Below are positions 53,296 to 62,086 of a stretch of DNA of 64,000 nt, piece after piece (the stretch's first letter is position 1; each line of letters begins with the position of its first letter). Origin of the DNA: Acidobacteriota bacterium (lineage in GTDB: Bacteria > Acidobacteriota > Thermoanaerobaculia > Thermoanaerobaculales > Thermoanaerobaculaceae); NCBI GenBank assembly GCA_016213675.1, contig JACQZW010000055.1, forward strand, positions 1 through 64,000, written 5' to 3'. The notes under the pieces are model-generated. The model was not told the DNA's origin. It saw only the letters and a list, made by a program, of their open reading frames with translations, and ran no database searches. A program made the position numbers and the translations under genes.

Positions 53296-54462
53296 ATGAA
53301 GACCAGAGACCTCCTCGCGCTCCCGATCTTGCTCGCCGCGACCTCGGTGTTTGCCGTCCTTCCGGGTACCGACGTATACCTCCCCTCGGTGGGTCGCGGC
53401 CAGGGCTTGTGCCCCGGGAACCCCCCGGTGTGCGCGCAGTGGCGTACCTCCGCCTGGGTGTTCAACTCCTCGACGACCGACAGCGCGACCGTCGACGTGG
53501 CATACCTCCGCCGCGACGCCGACAACCGGACGCCTCTGACCGAACAGATCGTGGTCGGACCGGGAGAGTCGCGGGAGCTCGACGACCTCTTCCAGTCGCT
53601 GTTCCACATCGATGGCGTCTACGGCGCGCTGCGCTTCACGTCGAACCGGCCGGTGGCGGTGACGGGCCGGATCTACGACGAGAACGTCCAGACCAACAAG
53701 GGCTCCGGGACAGCGGGCCAGTTCTTCCGCGGCGCCGACGGCCGTGAAGGGATCGGCACGGGAGAGTTCGTCGACCTCATCGGCCTCGCCCAGGACGACA
53801 CCGGCGCGTGGCGGACGAACTTCGGCTTCGTCGAGACGACGGGCCAGCCCTGCACCGTCACCGTGCAGGCGTTCGACACGCTCGGCAACGCCCTCGGCGG
53901 CGCCCGCACCTTCTCGGTCCTGCCGTACTCCCAGCGACAGACCGGCATCCAGGAGATCCAGGGAGGCCCGGGCGAGAACCGCCGGCTGCGGGTCGCGGTG
54001 ACCGAGGGCGCCGGCAAGGTTCTCGCGTTCGGCTCGCGAATCGACAACCGCACCGGCGATCCCTCGACCGTCGAGATGGCCGGTCAGGGACGGGACGGCG
54101 TGTACGTCGGCACCCTCGACAAGACCACCTACGACACGCCGATCTCGTTCACGGTGGCTGGCGGCGCCGTCACCCGCCTCGACGTGACGATCCTGGTGAC
54201 CGCCGAGGACGTCGGCACCTGCCAGGGCGGCGAGCTGTTCCGTCTCCAGGGGTTGCTCGCTCAGCCCGTCGTCCTCGAGGACGGCGGCGGCTTCTCCTTC
54301 GTCGCCAGCGCCATCGTCGGCGGCGTCTCGGTGTCGCTCCAGGTCGACGGCGCCATCGCCGTCAACGGCTCGCTGGCGGGCACCGTCGAGACGACCTTGA
54401 GCAACGCGGGCACCTGCTCGGGGAGCAAGTCCTGGCCCATGGGCGGCGCGCGCCAGCCCTGA
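53296..54462 (+). CDS. Secreted protein, paralogue B (unknown family)
   Basis: The product has 388 residues with a signal peptide (LLALPILLAATSVFAV). It aligns with paralogue A throughout: TSAWVFNSSTTDSATVDVAY, TSNRPVAVTGRIYDENVQTN, KGSGTAGQFFRGAD, SRIDNRTGDPSTVEM and a C-terminal domain with two cysteines. The N-terminal domain is better conserved than the C-terminal one. GGAG six bases before ATG 53296 fixes the start. The two genes are a tandem duplication separated by the hairpin at 53245. Confidence 0.75.
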   Translation: MKTRDLLALPILLAATSVFAVLPGTDVYLPSVGRGQGLCPGNPPVCAQWRTSAWVFNSSTTDSATVDVAYLRRDADNRTPLTEQIVVGPGESRELDDLFQSLFHIDGVYGALRFTSNRPVAVTGRIYDENVQTNKGSGTAGQFFRGADGREGIGTGEFVDLIGLAQDDTGAWRTNFGFVETTGQPCTVTVQAFDTLGNALGGARTFSVLPYSQRQTGIQEIQGGPGENRRLRVAVTEGAGKVLAFGSRIDNRTGDPSTVEMAGQGRDGVYVGTLDKTTYDTPISFTVAGGAVTRLDVTILVTAEDVGTCQGGELFRLQGLLAQPVVLEDGGGFSFVASAIVGGVSVSLQVDGAIAVNGSLAGTVETTLSNAGTCSGSKSWPMGGARQP

Positions 54463-54657
54463 TCGCCCGCCGTCGGCTGTCGAGCGCTCCCGATTCCCCA
54501 TTCCTCGCGCTTGACTGAGGTGTGCCCCCAACGTATCGTGATGGGGCGTCGTCTGGCTAGGAACACGCGCTACACAGCAGTCGCACCGGGAAACCGATCT
54601 CCGGCAGTGCTCGTGTAGGCACGACATTGGGATCGAAGAAAGAGGAGGGAGCCCCGC

Positions 54658-54927
54658 ATGTCCAGCGTACCGCCGCCCGCACCGCACACCACCACCCAGG
54701 AAAACAAGAAGCTCATCTGTGGCCTGCTGGGCATCCTTCTCGGCGGCCTCGGGATCCACCGGTTCATGCTCGGCGACACGAAGGGCGGGGTCATCCGCAT
54801 CGTGATCACCGTGGTGACCTGCGGCGTCGGGTCCATCATCGGACTCATCGAGGGCATCATCTACCTGACCAAGACCGACCAGGAGTTCTACCAGATCTAC
54901 CAGGTCGAGCAAAAGGCCTGGTTCTAG
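54658..54927 (+). CDS. TM2-domain membrane protein
   Basis: The product has 89 residues. A short Pro-rich start is followed by the TM2 pattern: KKLICGLLGILLGGLGIHRF, MLGDTKGGVIRIVITVVTCG and GSIIGLIEGIIYLTKTD, with the conserved GIHRFMLG turn between helices. The role of TM2 proteins in bacteria is not defined. GAGGAGGGAG precedes the ATG. Confidence 0.88.
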   Translation: MSSVPPPAPHTTTQENKKLICGLLGILLGGLGIHRFMLGDTKGGVIRIVITVVTCGVGSIIGLIEGIIYLTKTDQEFYQIYQVEQKAWF

Positions 54928-55096
54928 CGGGGTACCCGCCCGCGTTGCCGATCCCTGGCTTGGCCCGGGGGTGCATTCAGGCGACACCCGCCACCGATCC
55001 GCCAGGGGGCGACACGAACGATGCGATCGGTCGCCCGCTGGGTGGAGGTTCGGGCGGCGGGACGCGGCCGGTATCCCCGGCCGCCGCGGCCTCCGC

Positions 55097-55125
55097 TTGG
55101 CATTCCACGTTCGGCCGCCTAGAAT
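55097..55125 (+). promoter_or_regulatory. Promoter of the DUF4870-like gene
   Basis: TTGGCA (55097-55102), a 17-bp spacer and TAGAAT (55120-55125) precede the start codon at 55164. The 170 bases before it (after the TM2 gene) show nothing else. Confidence 0.7.
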
Positions 55126-55163
55126 GGCTGCAAACGTGCGTCGAATCGAGAGGGAGGAAGACC

Positions 55164-55571
55164 ATGACGTTCCAGGATCCCGCCGGATCGGGCTTGCCGC
55201 CGACACCCCCGCCTCCGCCACCCCCCCCGCCGGCCGCGCCGGCCGGAGGTCAGGTTTCGAGCAACCGGTCGCTGATGGTCGTGCTCGCGTACCTGTGGTT
55301 GCTCGCCCTGGTGCCGCTGCTGACCGAGAAGGACGACCGCGAGGTGCAGTGGCACGCCAAGCACGGCCTCGTGCTGTTCATCGCCGAGATCGCGGCCTGG
55401 GCGGTGTACTGGGTCCTGACCATGATCCCCGGGGTCGGCTGCCTCATCCTGTTCGTGTCCCCGATCATCGCCCTGGGCTTCATCGTCCTGCGCGTCGTCT
55501 GCATCATGAAGGGGGTCAACGGCGAGCGGTTCATCATCCCCGGTGTGTCCGAGTTCGCCGACAAGTTCTGA
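55164..55571 (+). CDS. DUF4870-like membrane protein
   Basis: The product has 135 residues. A proline run of about ten residues near the start is followed by three or four membrane segments (LMVVLAYLWLLALVPLL, LVLFIAEIAAWAVYWVLTMI, CLILFVSPIIALGFIVLRVV). The loop EKDDREVQWHAKHGLVLF is the hallmark of the family. Function is unknown. GGGAGGA upstream and the promoter at 55097 support the start. Confidence 0.82.
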   Translation: MTFQDPAGSGLPPTPPPPPPPPPAAPAGGQVSSNRSLMVVLAYLWLLALVPLLTEKDDREVQWHAKHGLVLFIAEIAAWAVYWVLTMIPGVGCLILFVSPIIALGFIVLRVVCIMKGVNGERFIIPGVSEFADKF

Positions 55572-55604
55572 CCGTCCGGCCGCCCGGGCGGCCGAGCCCG
55601 AGGC

Positions 55605-55991
55605 ATGAACGCCGAACCGAGTGACGTCCATGGGGCGCCCTCCCGTCGCACCGCGGGGAGGGCGCCCCACAGTCTCCGCCGTGTCGTCGCCGGTGCCTGT
55701 GTGCTCGTCGCCGCGCTGCTCGCTGTCGACGTGTCGCGCCCGCCCCGGCGTCAGGTCACCGCCCGGGTCGTGATCTCCCTGGCTCGGACCTACCAGCGGG
55801 CCGTGCCGGAGTCCGGTCCACTGCGCGGCAAGTGCCGCCTGACGCCGACGTGCAGTGCGTACGCGATCGAGGTCGTCCAGCGCTACGGTGCCTTGCGCGG
55901 GGGCTGGCTCGCCGCCCGCCGGATCCTCCGCTGCGGCCCGTGGACGCCGCGCGGGACGGTGGACCGGCCACCGGCGTCGCTACCCGAGTAG
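55605..55991 (+). CDS. yidD: Membrane protein insertion efficiency factor YidD, N-terminally extended
   Basis: The product has 128 residues. The C-terminal 75 residues carry the YidD signature: RVVISLARTYQRAVPES, CRLTPTCSAYAIEVVQRYG and GGWLAARRILRCGPW, including the three conserved cysteines. An N-terminal extension of about 50 residues contains a membrane helix (VVAGACVLVAALLAV), unlike the short amphipathic start of E. coli YidD. It helps YidC-dependent insertion. It is not near rpmH-rnpA-yidC here. The 3' end overlaps bshA by 12 bp. Confidence 0.85.
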   Translation: MNAEPSDVHGAPSRRTAGRAPHSLRRVVAGACVLVAALLAVDVSRPPRRQVTARVVISLARTYQRAVPESGPLRGKCRLTPTCSAYAIEVVQRYGALRGGWLAARRILRCGPWTPRGTVDRPPASLPE

Positions 55992-57095
55992 CCTGCGGTA
56001 CACCGACTCGTAGCGGTCGACGATGGGGCCGGTCGAGAACTCGCGGATCGCCCGACCACGAGCCAGCTCCTTCTGCCGGGCGAGCTCGGCCTGATCCGAG
56101 AGCAACGTCACGACGCGCGCGGCCATCCCGGCGGTGTCGCCGATGGGCAGGACGAAGCCGCCTTCGCCTTCCGCAATCAGTTCGGGAAGACCCCCGGCGT
56201 TCGAGGCGACCACCGGGACCCCGCACGACATCGCCTCGAGTGCGGCCAGGCCGAAGGCTTCCTCCTCCGACGGCAGCAGGAACACGTCGCCGGCGCCGAT
56301 CACCCCCTCGACCGGCGAGACGTTGCCGAGGAACTCGACCCGATGGGCGATCCCCTTCTCGCGCGTGAACCGCTCCGCGGCGGCGCGATCGGGGCCGTCA
56401 CCGACCATCGCGAGGTGCGCAGGAATCCGCTCGAGCACCTTACGGAAGATCTCGACGACGTCCATGACCCGCTTGACCGGCCGGAAGTTCGACGCGTGGA
56501 CCACGATCGGGGCGCCATCGGGTGACAGGCGGCGCCGGTGGGCGGCCGCGAAGTCACGGTCGCAGCGGTCCGGGTCGACGAAGTTCGGGATCACGTCGAT
56601 GGGCTTGTCGATGCCGAGTCGCTCGTGGGTCTCCCGGGCGAGCGCGGCCGACACCGCGGTGACCGCGTCGGCCCGCTCGATGCCGAGGCGGACGATGGGG
56701 AGGAACGAGGGATCGGCGCCGACGACGGTGATGTCCGTGCCGTGGAGCGTGACCACGAGCTTCGGGCGGCCGCCGAGGATCTCGCGCGCCAGGTATGCCG
56801 AGATCGCGTGCGGGATCGCGTAGTGGACGTGGAGCAGCTCGATCCCGTGGTTGCGGACGGCGTCGGCCATCTCCGACGCGAGCGCCAGCGAGTACGGCGG
56901 ATACTGCAGGAGCGGGTAGGCCGGCACGGTCACCTCGTGAAAGGTGACGCCAGGAGGCACGCGGCCGAGCCGGTAGGGGAGCGCGTAGCAGATGAAGTGG
57001 ACCTCGTGGCCGCGCCGGGCCATCTCCAGGCCGAGCTCCGTGGCGACGGTTCCCGACCCGCCGACGGTGGGATAGCAGGTCACGCCGATCCTCAT
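55980..57095 (-). CDS. bshA: N-acetyl-alpha-D-glucosaminyl L-malate synthase BshA
   Basis: The product has 371 residues of GT4 type. TCYPTVGGSGTVATELGLEM opens the acceptor domain exactly as in BshA. VTVPAYPLLQYPPYSLALAS and LHVHYAIPHAISAYLAREIL are also typical. The donor domain has NFRPVKRVMDVVEIFRKV and LPSEEEAFGLAALEAMSCGV. It joins GlcNAc from UDP-GlcNAc to L-malate, the first step of bacillithiol synthesis. ATGA overlap with bshB1. Confidence 0.93.
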   Translation of the reverse strand: MRIGVTCYPTVGGSGTVATELGLEMARRGHEVHFICYALPYRLGRVPPGVTFHEVTVPAYPLLQYPPYSLALASEMADAVRNHGIELLHVHYAIPHAISAYLAREILGGRPKLVVTLHGTDITVVGADPSFLPIVRLGIERADAVTAVSAALARETHERLGIDKPIDVIPNFVDPDRCDRDFAAAHRRRLSPDGAPIVVHASNFRPVKRVMDVVEIFRKVLERIPAHLAMVGDGPDRAAAERFTREKGIAHRVEFLGNVSPVEGVIGAGDVFLLPSEEEAFGLAALEAMSCGVPVVASNAGGLPELIAEGEGGFVLPIGDTAGMAARVVTLLSDQAELARQKELARGRAIREFSTGPIVDRYESVYRRLLG

Positions 57096-57862
57096 GGTCC
57101 CTTCCCTTCGCTCCCGGAGCCCGGGGTCCGGGGTCCGGGGTCCGACTCGTGCACGCCGAGCAGCCAGGCCAGCTCGGCGGCGGGCAGCGGCCCGATTGCG
57201 GTGAACGCCTCACCGTGCTCGACGCCTACGGTGTTGCCGGCGGCGCGGTCACGCCCGTCGATGGCGGCGAGGAAATGACCGCTCGCGAGATGCGTCGCGG
57301 CGCCCCCGGCCGGGTCGAACTGCGAGGCGTGGGCGGCGAGCGCGGCGCGCTTGCGCGCGTACGCCTCGGAGACGTCCACGACGATCGTCGGGGTGACGAG
57401 TTGCCTGGGCCCCGGATACGCCAGGGTCAGCCGCGGCCGCGCCGGCGGCCCCAGGTCGGGACGGAACTTCGCCACTCCGGCGAGGACCGTGGCGCGGCCG
57501 AGCAGGGCCGCGGTTGCCGCATGGTCGGGGTGGGGATCGCCGGCGTCGGGGCCGAGCACCGCCCGTGGCAACGCCTCGCGAAGGACCGCGACGAGGGACG
57601 CGAGCTGGTCGGGATCGTCGGCCGCGAGGTGCCCGTCGGGAAGGCCGAGGCAGCGTCGCCAGGCGGCCCCGAGGGCGGCTGCGGCGGCCTCCGCCTCGCG
57701 GCGACGGGTCTCGACGTCGCCCCGGGTGCCGAGCTCGCCGGCGGTGAGGTCCACCATGCCGACCGTGTGCCCCGCACCCGCCAGACGGGCAATCGTGCCG
57801 CCGCACCCCAGCTCGATGTCGTCGGGATGCGCGCCCACGGCGAGGACGTCGCACCGGCTCAC
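57092..57862 (-). CDS. bshB1: Bacillithiol biosynthesis deacetylase BshB1
   Basis: The product has 256 residues of PIG-L type. The zinc motif AVGAHPDDIELGCGGTIARL is near residue 9, and the third ligand lies in GDPHPDHAATAALLG. DLTAGELGTRGDVETRRREA and ASQFDPAGGAATHLASG are diagnostic for BshB1. It removes the acetyl group from GlcNAc-malate. The GTG start overlaps the bshC stop (GTGA). The last 20 residues (ESDPGPRTPGSGSEGKGP-like) are a translation of a GGGGTCC heptamer array. Confidence 0.93.
   Translation of the reverse strand: MSRCDVLAVGAHPDDIELGCGGTIARLAGAGHTVGMVDLTAGELGTRGDVETRRREAEAAAAALGAAWRRCLGLPDGHLAADDPDQLASLVAVLREALPRAVLGPDAGDPHPDHAATAALLGRATVLAGVAKFRPDLGPPARPRLTLAYPGPRQLVTPTIVVDVSEAYARKRAALAAHASQFDPAGGAATHLASGHFLAAIDGRDRAAGNTVGVEHGEAFTAIGPLPAAELAWLLGVHESDPGPRTPGSGSEGKGP
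57119..57146. repeat. GGGGTCC heptamer array in the bshB1 tail
   Basis: CCCGGGGTCCGGGGTCCGGG followed by GTCCGAC is the same heptamer as in the element upstream of dnaX. It lies inside the last codons of bshB1 and has no opposite arm nearby. The resulting residues are low in complexity. Confidence 0.7.
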
Positions 57863-59403
57863 CACGACCCGCCCTCCGACCAATGGAGCAGGTGCATGCC
57901 AGGGTCGGTGGGGTCGATGGCGTCGGCGAGCTGACGCGGCCACTCGAGCCCGAGGCGCAACAGCGGCGCGAGCACCGAGAGGTGCCTCTCCTGGGGCTTG
58001 CCGTCCGGGCGGAGGAACGCCCGGAGCTTGCGCCATCTCGTCATCTCGACCTCCGCGGTGCGCGCCGCCGTGCCTTCGAGGCGCTCCTCGAGCCACTGCA
58101 GCCCACCGAGGAGCCTGGTGCGGGTCGCCTCGACATCGGCGCGCAGTGCCGGCAGCTCGCCGGCCGCTTGTGCCTCGACCGCCTTCAAGCGCCGCTCGAT
58201 CAGAACCGCGGTGGCGTGGAGGTTCTTCCGCACCCCGGAGCCCGGCAGGAGCCGTCGCGGCAACCGGTCGTGCAACAGGTCGGCAGGGGCGAGGCCGAGC
58301 TGCGCGGCCAGGCGCCGGTCCGCGCCGGTGACCACGGTGACGTGCGGCCGCAACCTCCACTCCGGTCGTCCGATCCCGGCCAGCGCCCAGATCTCAAGCG
58401 CCTGGGCGTGGTAGGCGAGCTCCGCGCCGCCGAGCATCGAGATCGCAGTGTCGAGGGCACCGTCCTGCAGCACCGGACGGAGCCAGGCGTTGGGCAGGAA
58501 CCGCTCGGGGTGAGCGGAGAACTCCTCCACGACCTTCGCAGGGCACGCCCCGCCGCGAGTGGCGATCCCCTCGCGGCGCCCGTCGACCCGCCGGAATACG
58601 GGCAGCTTGGCCTTGGCGAGGTGAAGCGGGACCGCCCAGCCGCGGCGTCGCATGGCATCCGCACCGGCTTCCAGCGCGGCCCAGGCCTCGGGGAGACGCT
58701 CGAGCACCCGGAGCACGGGGACCGAGCCCGCCCTGGCCACCTCCTCTTCGCACGCGTCCACGATCACGACGCCGAGCCCGGCCAGCAACGGGGCGAGGAA
58801 GCGGGCCGTCGCGTCGCCGAGCGCCGAACCGGGGAGGTAGCAGCGCGCGGCGTGGTCGAGCGCGGCGCGGGCGTGGTCCGATGGCGCCCGTTCGCCGACC
58901 GCTGCGAGGAGGCTGGCGCACGCACCGGAGAGCCGCGCGGCCGCGGCCGTCTCGGCCCCCCGGGACCAGCCGTCCTCGCGGGCGGCGAGGACCTGCTCGC
59001 CGGCCGCGACGCGCGCCCAGCCCATCTCCGGCAGGTCGTCGTCGGCGGTCGCCAGCCAGAAGAAGCCGACCGCTTCACGGCCCGCCGCGCGCCGGCGGCG
59101 GACCTCGGCGGCCACCGCGCAGGCCTTGACCAGCGACAGCAGCGGGCCACCCAGGAGGCCGGGCTGCTGGCCGGTGACCACGACCTCGGCCCCGGCGAGC
59201 CAGCGCGACAGCTCGGAGTCCACCTCGTTGCCCCAGGCTCGATTGCCGGAGGCCAGCGCCGCGGCGAGCGCCCGGCTGCGCGGCGGGCGCGGCCCCGCGG
59301 TGGCGGCAAACTCCGCCTCGCCGCGCGCGACGGCCATCGCCTGGGGGTGGACGGTGGCCCACTCGGGCAGGGGGACGAGGTCGGGAGACGGTCTGTCGTG
59401 CAC
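57859..59403 (-). CDS. bshC: Putative bacillithiol synthase BshC (cysteine ligase)
   Basis: The product has 514 residues. EVVVTGQQPGLLGGPLLSLV, KACAVAAEVRRRRAAGREAV and FFWLATADDDLPEMGWARV are the typical BshC nucleotide-fold motifs. LRPVLQDGALDTAISMLGGA and ELAYHAQALEIWALAGIGRP match the middle of the family. A coiled coil near 370-430 is also usual. It is thought to add Cys to GlcN-malate. GTG start with TACCCT six bases upstream and no ribosome site suggests a leaderless message. First gene of bshC-bshB1-bshA. Confidence 0.92.
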   Translation of the reverse strand: MHDRPSPDLVPLPEWATVHPQAMAVARGEAEFAATAGPRPPRSRALAAALASGNRAWGNEVDSELSRWLAGAEVVVTGQQPGLLGGPLLSLVKACAVAAEVRRRRAAGREAVGFFWLATADDDLPEMGWARVAAGEQVLAAREDGWSRGAETAAAARLSGACASLLAAVGERAPSDHARAALDHAARCYLPGSALGDATARFLAPLLAGLGVVIVDACEEEVARAGSVPVLRVLERLPEAWAALEAGADAMRRRGWAVPLHLAKAKLPVFRRVDGRREGIATRGGACPAKVVEEFSAHPERFLPNAWLRPVLQDGALDTAISMLGGAELAYHAQALEIWALAGIGRPEWRLRPHVTVVTGADRRLAAQLGLAPADLLHDRLPRRLLPGSGVRKNLHATAVLIERRLKAVEAQAAGELPALRADVEATRTRLLGGLQWLEERLEGTAARTAEVEMTRWRKLRAFLRPDGKPQERHLSVLAPLLRLGLEWPRQLADAIDPTDPGMHLLHWSEGGSW

Positions 59404-59415
59404 GTTCCGAGGGTA
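59404..59415 (-). promoter_or_regulatory. Leaderless-type -10 box before bshC
   Basis: On the minus strand TACCCT (59415-59410) is followed by six bases and the GTG start. A weak -35 (TGGCGC) lies 17 bases upstream. Confidence 0.45.
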
Positions 59416-59446
59416 GCGCGCCGGCCCGGTGGGCGCCAGACGGCGC

Positions 59447-59475
59447 TTGAGACTCCGGCGCCGGGCAGCTACCCT
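59447..59475 (+). promoter_or_regulatory. Promoter of the PIG-L deacetylase gene
   Basis: TTGAGA (59447-59452), a 17-bp spacer and TACCCT (59470-59475) are divergent from the bshC box, which also reads TACCCT. The leader to 59591 is about 110 bases. Confidence 0.6.
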
Positions 59476-59590
59476 GCGGTGGCGGAAGGCGGCCTGCCGT
59501 CACGCGCGTTGTCAGGACCGTGACCGGCCGGCCATCCCGGTCCGGCGCTCCGGTCGCGACGGCCGGGACGACTGCATGAAAGGACTCTCG

Positions 59591-62086
59591 ATGCCGATGA
59601 CCCGGCGAACACCTGCCGTCCTCGTTCTCGCCCTCACCCTGCTCGCCGCCCGCCCCGCGCGCCCACAGGGTCCCGGCTCCCTCGATGCCGTGCAGCGCCG
59701 GCTCGCCCTGGAGCGACTGGCGGTGGCCGGAAGCGCGATGTACGTGGCGGCGCACCCCGACGACGAGAACACCGCGATGCTCGCCTGGCTGGCCCAGGGG
59801 CGGAAGGTACGCACCGCCTACCTGGCGCTGACCCGCGGCGACGGCGGGCAGAACCTCATCGGCTCCGAGCAGGGCGCCGAGCTCGGGGTGATCCGCACCG
59901 AGGAGCTGCTGGCCGCCCGGAAGATCGACGGCGCGGAGCAGCTCTTCACCCGCGCGATCGACTTCGGATACTCCAAGACCGCCGAGGAGACGCTCGCGAT
60001 CTGGGGGCACGACGAGATCCTCGCCGACGTGGTGTGGGCGATCCGCGTCTTCCGCCCGGACGTCCTCATCACCCGCTTTCCAGCCGACAGCGACGGGGGT
60101 CACGGCCATCACACCGCGTCCGCCCGCCTCGCCGTCGAGGCGTTCACAGCCGCGGCCGACCCCCGCCGCTTCCCGGATCAACTCGCCTTCGTGCGGCCGT
60201 GGCAGGCCACGCGTCTGCTGTGGAACGCCTGGCAGCGTCCCGGCGAGGCGCGCCCGACCGACGCTCCACCCGCCCTCACCGTCGACCTCGGCGCCTACGA
60301 GCCGCGCCTGGGCCGGTCGTACGCCGAGCTCGCGGCGGCCGCCCGGAGCATGCACAAGAGCCAGGGGTTCGGTGCGGCGCCGCGTCGGGGCGCCCTGCCC
60401 AACGACCTCCAGTACGTGGCCGGCGCTCCCTTCACGACCGATCTCTTCGACGGCGTCGACCTGACGTGGAGGCGGTTCGCCGGCGGCGAGGCGGTCGCGA
60501 CGGCGCTGGCGCGCGCGGCGGCGGTGTGGCGCGACGACGACCCGGCGGCCGCGCTCCCCGCCCTGCTCGATGCCCGGGACGCGATGGGCTCGCTGCCGCC
60601 AGATCCGCTGGTGTCCGCCCGCCTCGCCGAGCTCCTCGAGCTGATCCGCGCGTGCTCCGGGCTGTGGGTCGAGGCGACCACCGGGCAGGCCGCGATCTCG
60701 CCCGGGGCCACGGTGAATCTGACCGCGACGGCGATCAACCGGGGCGGCATCCCGGTCCGACTGCGGCAGATCGAGGCACCGCACGACGGGGTGACGCCGG
60801 TGGACGCCGACCTTCCCGCCAACCAGGCGGTGAGTCGGGAGCTGACGGTGACGCTGCCGCGCGACGTCCCGGTCAGCCACCCCTACTGGCTGGCGGCGCC
60901 CACCGCCGGAGGCCGGTACCAGGTCGCCGATCGCCGCCTCATCGGCACGCCCCGCAACCCACCGCCGCTGCACGTGGGGTTCGTCCTCGCGTTGGCCGGC
61001 CGGGAGGTCACGCTGACCGCCCCGGTGCTCTACCGCTGGACCGATCCGGTCGAGGGCGAGCGGGTTCGCGACCTGGTCGTCGAGCCCCGCGTGACCGTCA
61101 ACCTCGAGCCCGGCGTGCTCATCTTCCCCGACGCCGCCCCGCGGACCCTGCGGGCGGTAGTCCGGGGCCACGCGGGTGAGGTCGCCGGCAGCGTGCGTCT
61201 GGACGCTCCCCAGGGCTGGCGCGTCGAGCCCGCCGAGGCGCCGGTTTCGTTCTCGAAGGCCAACGAGGAGATGCGGCTCGCCTTCACCGTCACGTCGCCG
61301 GCCGGCGGCGGCACCGCCAGGCTCGTGGCGACCGTGCGAACCGACCGGGACGAGCCGGCCCGGGCGCTGGTCGGCATCGCGTACCCGCACATCCCGGCGC
61401 AGGCGCTCTTCCCCCTCGCCGTCGCGAAGCTCGTGCGGGTCGACGCGCGGCTGCCGGTCCGCCGCATCGGCTACGTCATGGGGTCCGGCGACGAGGTGCC
61501 GGCGGTGCTGCGCCAGCTCGGGGCCGAGGTCACCCTGCTCGACGACGACGCCCTGGAGACCGCCGACCTGGCTCGCTACCAGACACTCGTCGTCGGGGTG
61601 CGCGCCTTCAACACGCGGCCGCGCCTCGCCTTCGTCCAGGACCGCCTCCTGGACTGGGTCCGCGCCGGCGGGACGCTGGTCGTCCAGTACCAGGTCAGCC
61701 GCGGCCTGGTCACCGACCGACTCGGGCCGCTGCCCCTCAAGCTCGGGCGCGGCCGGGTCACGGATGAGACCGCGGAGGTCGTGCTGTTGGCGCCGACCGA
61801 CCCGGTGTTTTCGACGCCCAACCGGATCGGCGCCGCCGACTTCGCCGGCTGGGTCCAGGAGCGCGGGCTGTACTTCGGCGAGAGCTGGGACGAGCGCGTC
61901 ACGCCGCTGCTGGCCATCGCCGACCGCGGTGAGAAGCCAGAGTCCGGTGCGCTGCTCGTCGCCCGGGAGGGCCGCGGTCGCTTCGTCTACACCGGCCTGG
62001 CGTTCTTCCGCCAGCTCCCGGCCGGGGTGCCCGGTGGGATCCGGCTGTTCGCCAACCTGCTGGCCCGGGAGGACGGGCGTGACTGA
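59591..62086 (+). CDS. Large secreted PIG-L family deacetylase
   Basis: The product has 831 residues. A signal peptide (PAVLVLALTLLAARPARPQ) is followed by the PIG-L domain: AMYVAAHPDDENTAMLAWLA (zinc motif), LTRGDGGQNLIGSEQGAELG and RFPADSDGGHGHHTASARLA. Residues about 300-600 are beta-rich, with an NPCBM- or NEW3-like segment (SVRLDAPQGWRVEPAEAPVS). The last 200 residues look like a glutamine-amidotransferase-like fold (VRRIGYVMGSGDEVPAVLRQ, YTGLAFFRQLPAGVPGGIRL). It probably removes N-acetyl groups from an extracellular glycan. AAAGGA supports ATG 59591; ATG 59576 is possible. Confidence 0.85.
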   Translation: MPMTRRTPAVLVLALTLLAARPARPQGPGSLDAVQRRLALERLAVAGSAMYVAAHPDDENTAMLAWLAQGRKVRTAYLALTRGDGGQNLIGSEQGAELGVIRTEELLAARKIDGAEQLFTRAIDFGYSKTAEETLAIWGHDEILADVVWAIRVFRPDVLITRFPADSDGGHGHHTASARLAVEAFTAAADPRRFPDQLAFVRPWQATRLLWNAWQRPGEARPTDAPPALTVDLGAYEPRLGRSYAELAAAARSMHKSQGFGAAPRRGALPNDLQYVAGAPFTTDLFDGVDLTWRRFAGGEAVATALARAAAVWRDDDPAAALPALLDARDAMGSLPPDPLVSARLAELLELIRACSGLWVEATTGQAAISPGATVNLTATAINRGGIPVRLRQIEAPHDGVTPVDADLPANQAVSRELTVTLPRDVPVSHPYWLAAPTAGGRYQVADRRLIGTPRNPPPLHVGFVLALAGREVTLTAPVLYRWTDPVEGERVRDLVVEPRVTVNLEPGVLIFPDAAPRTLRAVVRGHAGEVAGSVRLDAPQGWRVEPAEAPVSFSKANEEMRLAFTVTSPAGGGTARLVATVRTDRDEPARALVGIAYPHIPAQALFPLAVAKLVRVDARLPVRRIGYVMGSGDEVPAVLRQLGAEVTLLDDDALETADLARYQTLVVGVRAFNTRPRLAFVQDRLLDWVRAGGTLVVQYQVSRGLVTDRLGPLPLKLGRGRVTDETAEVVLLAPTDPVFSTPNRIGAADFAGWVQERGLYFGESWDERVTPLLAIADRGEKPESGALLVAREGRGRFVYTGLAFFRQLPAGVPGGIRLFANLLAREDGRD

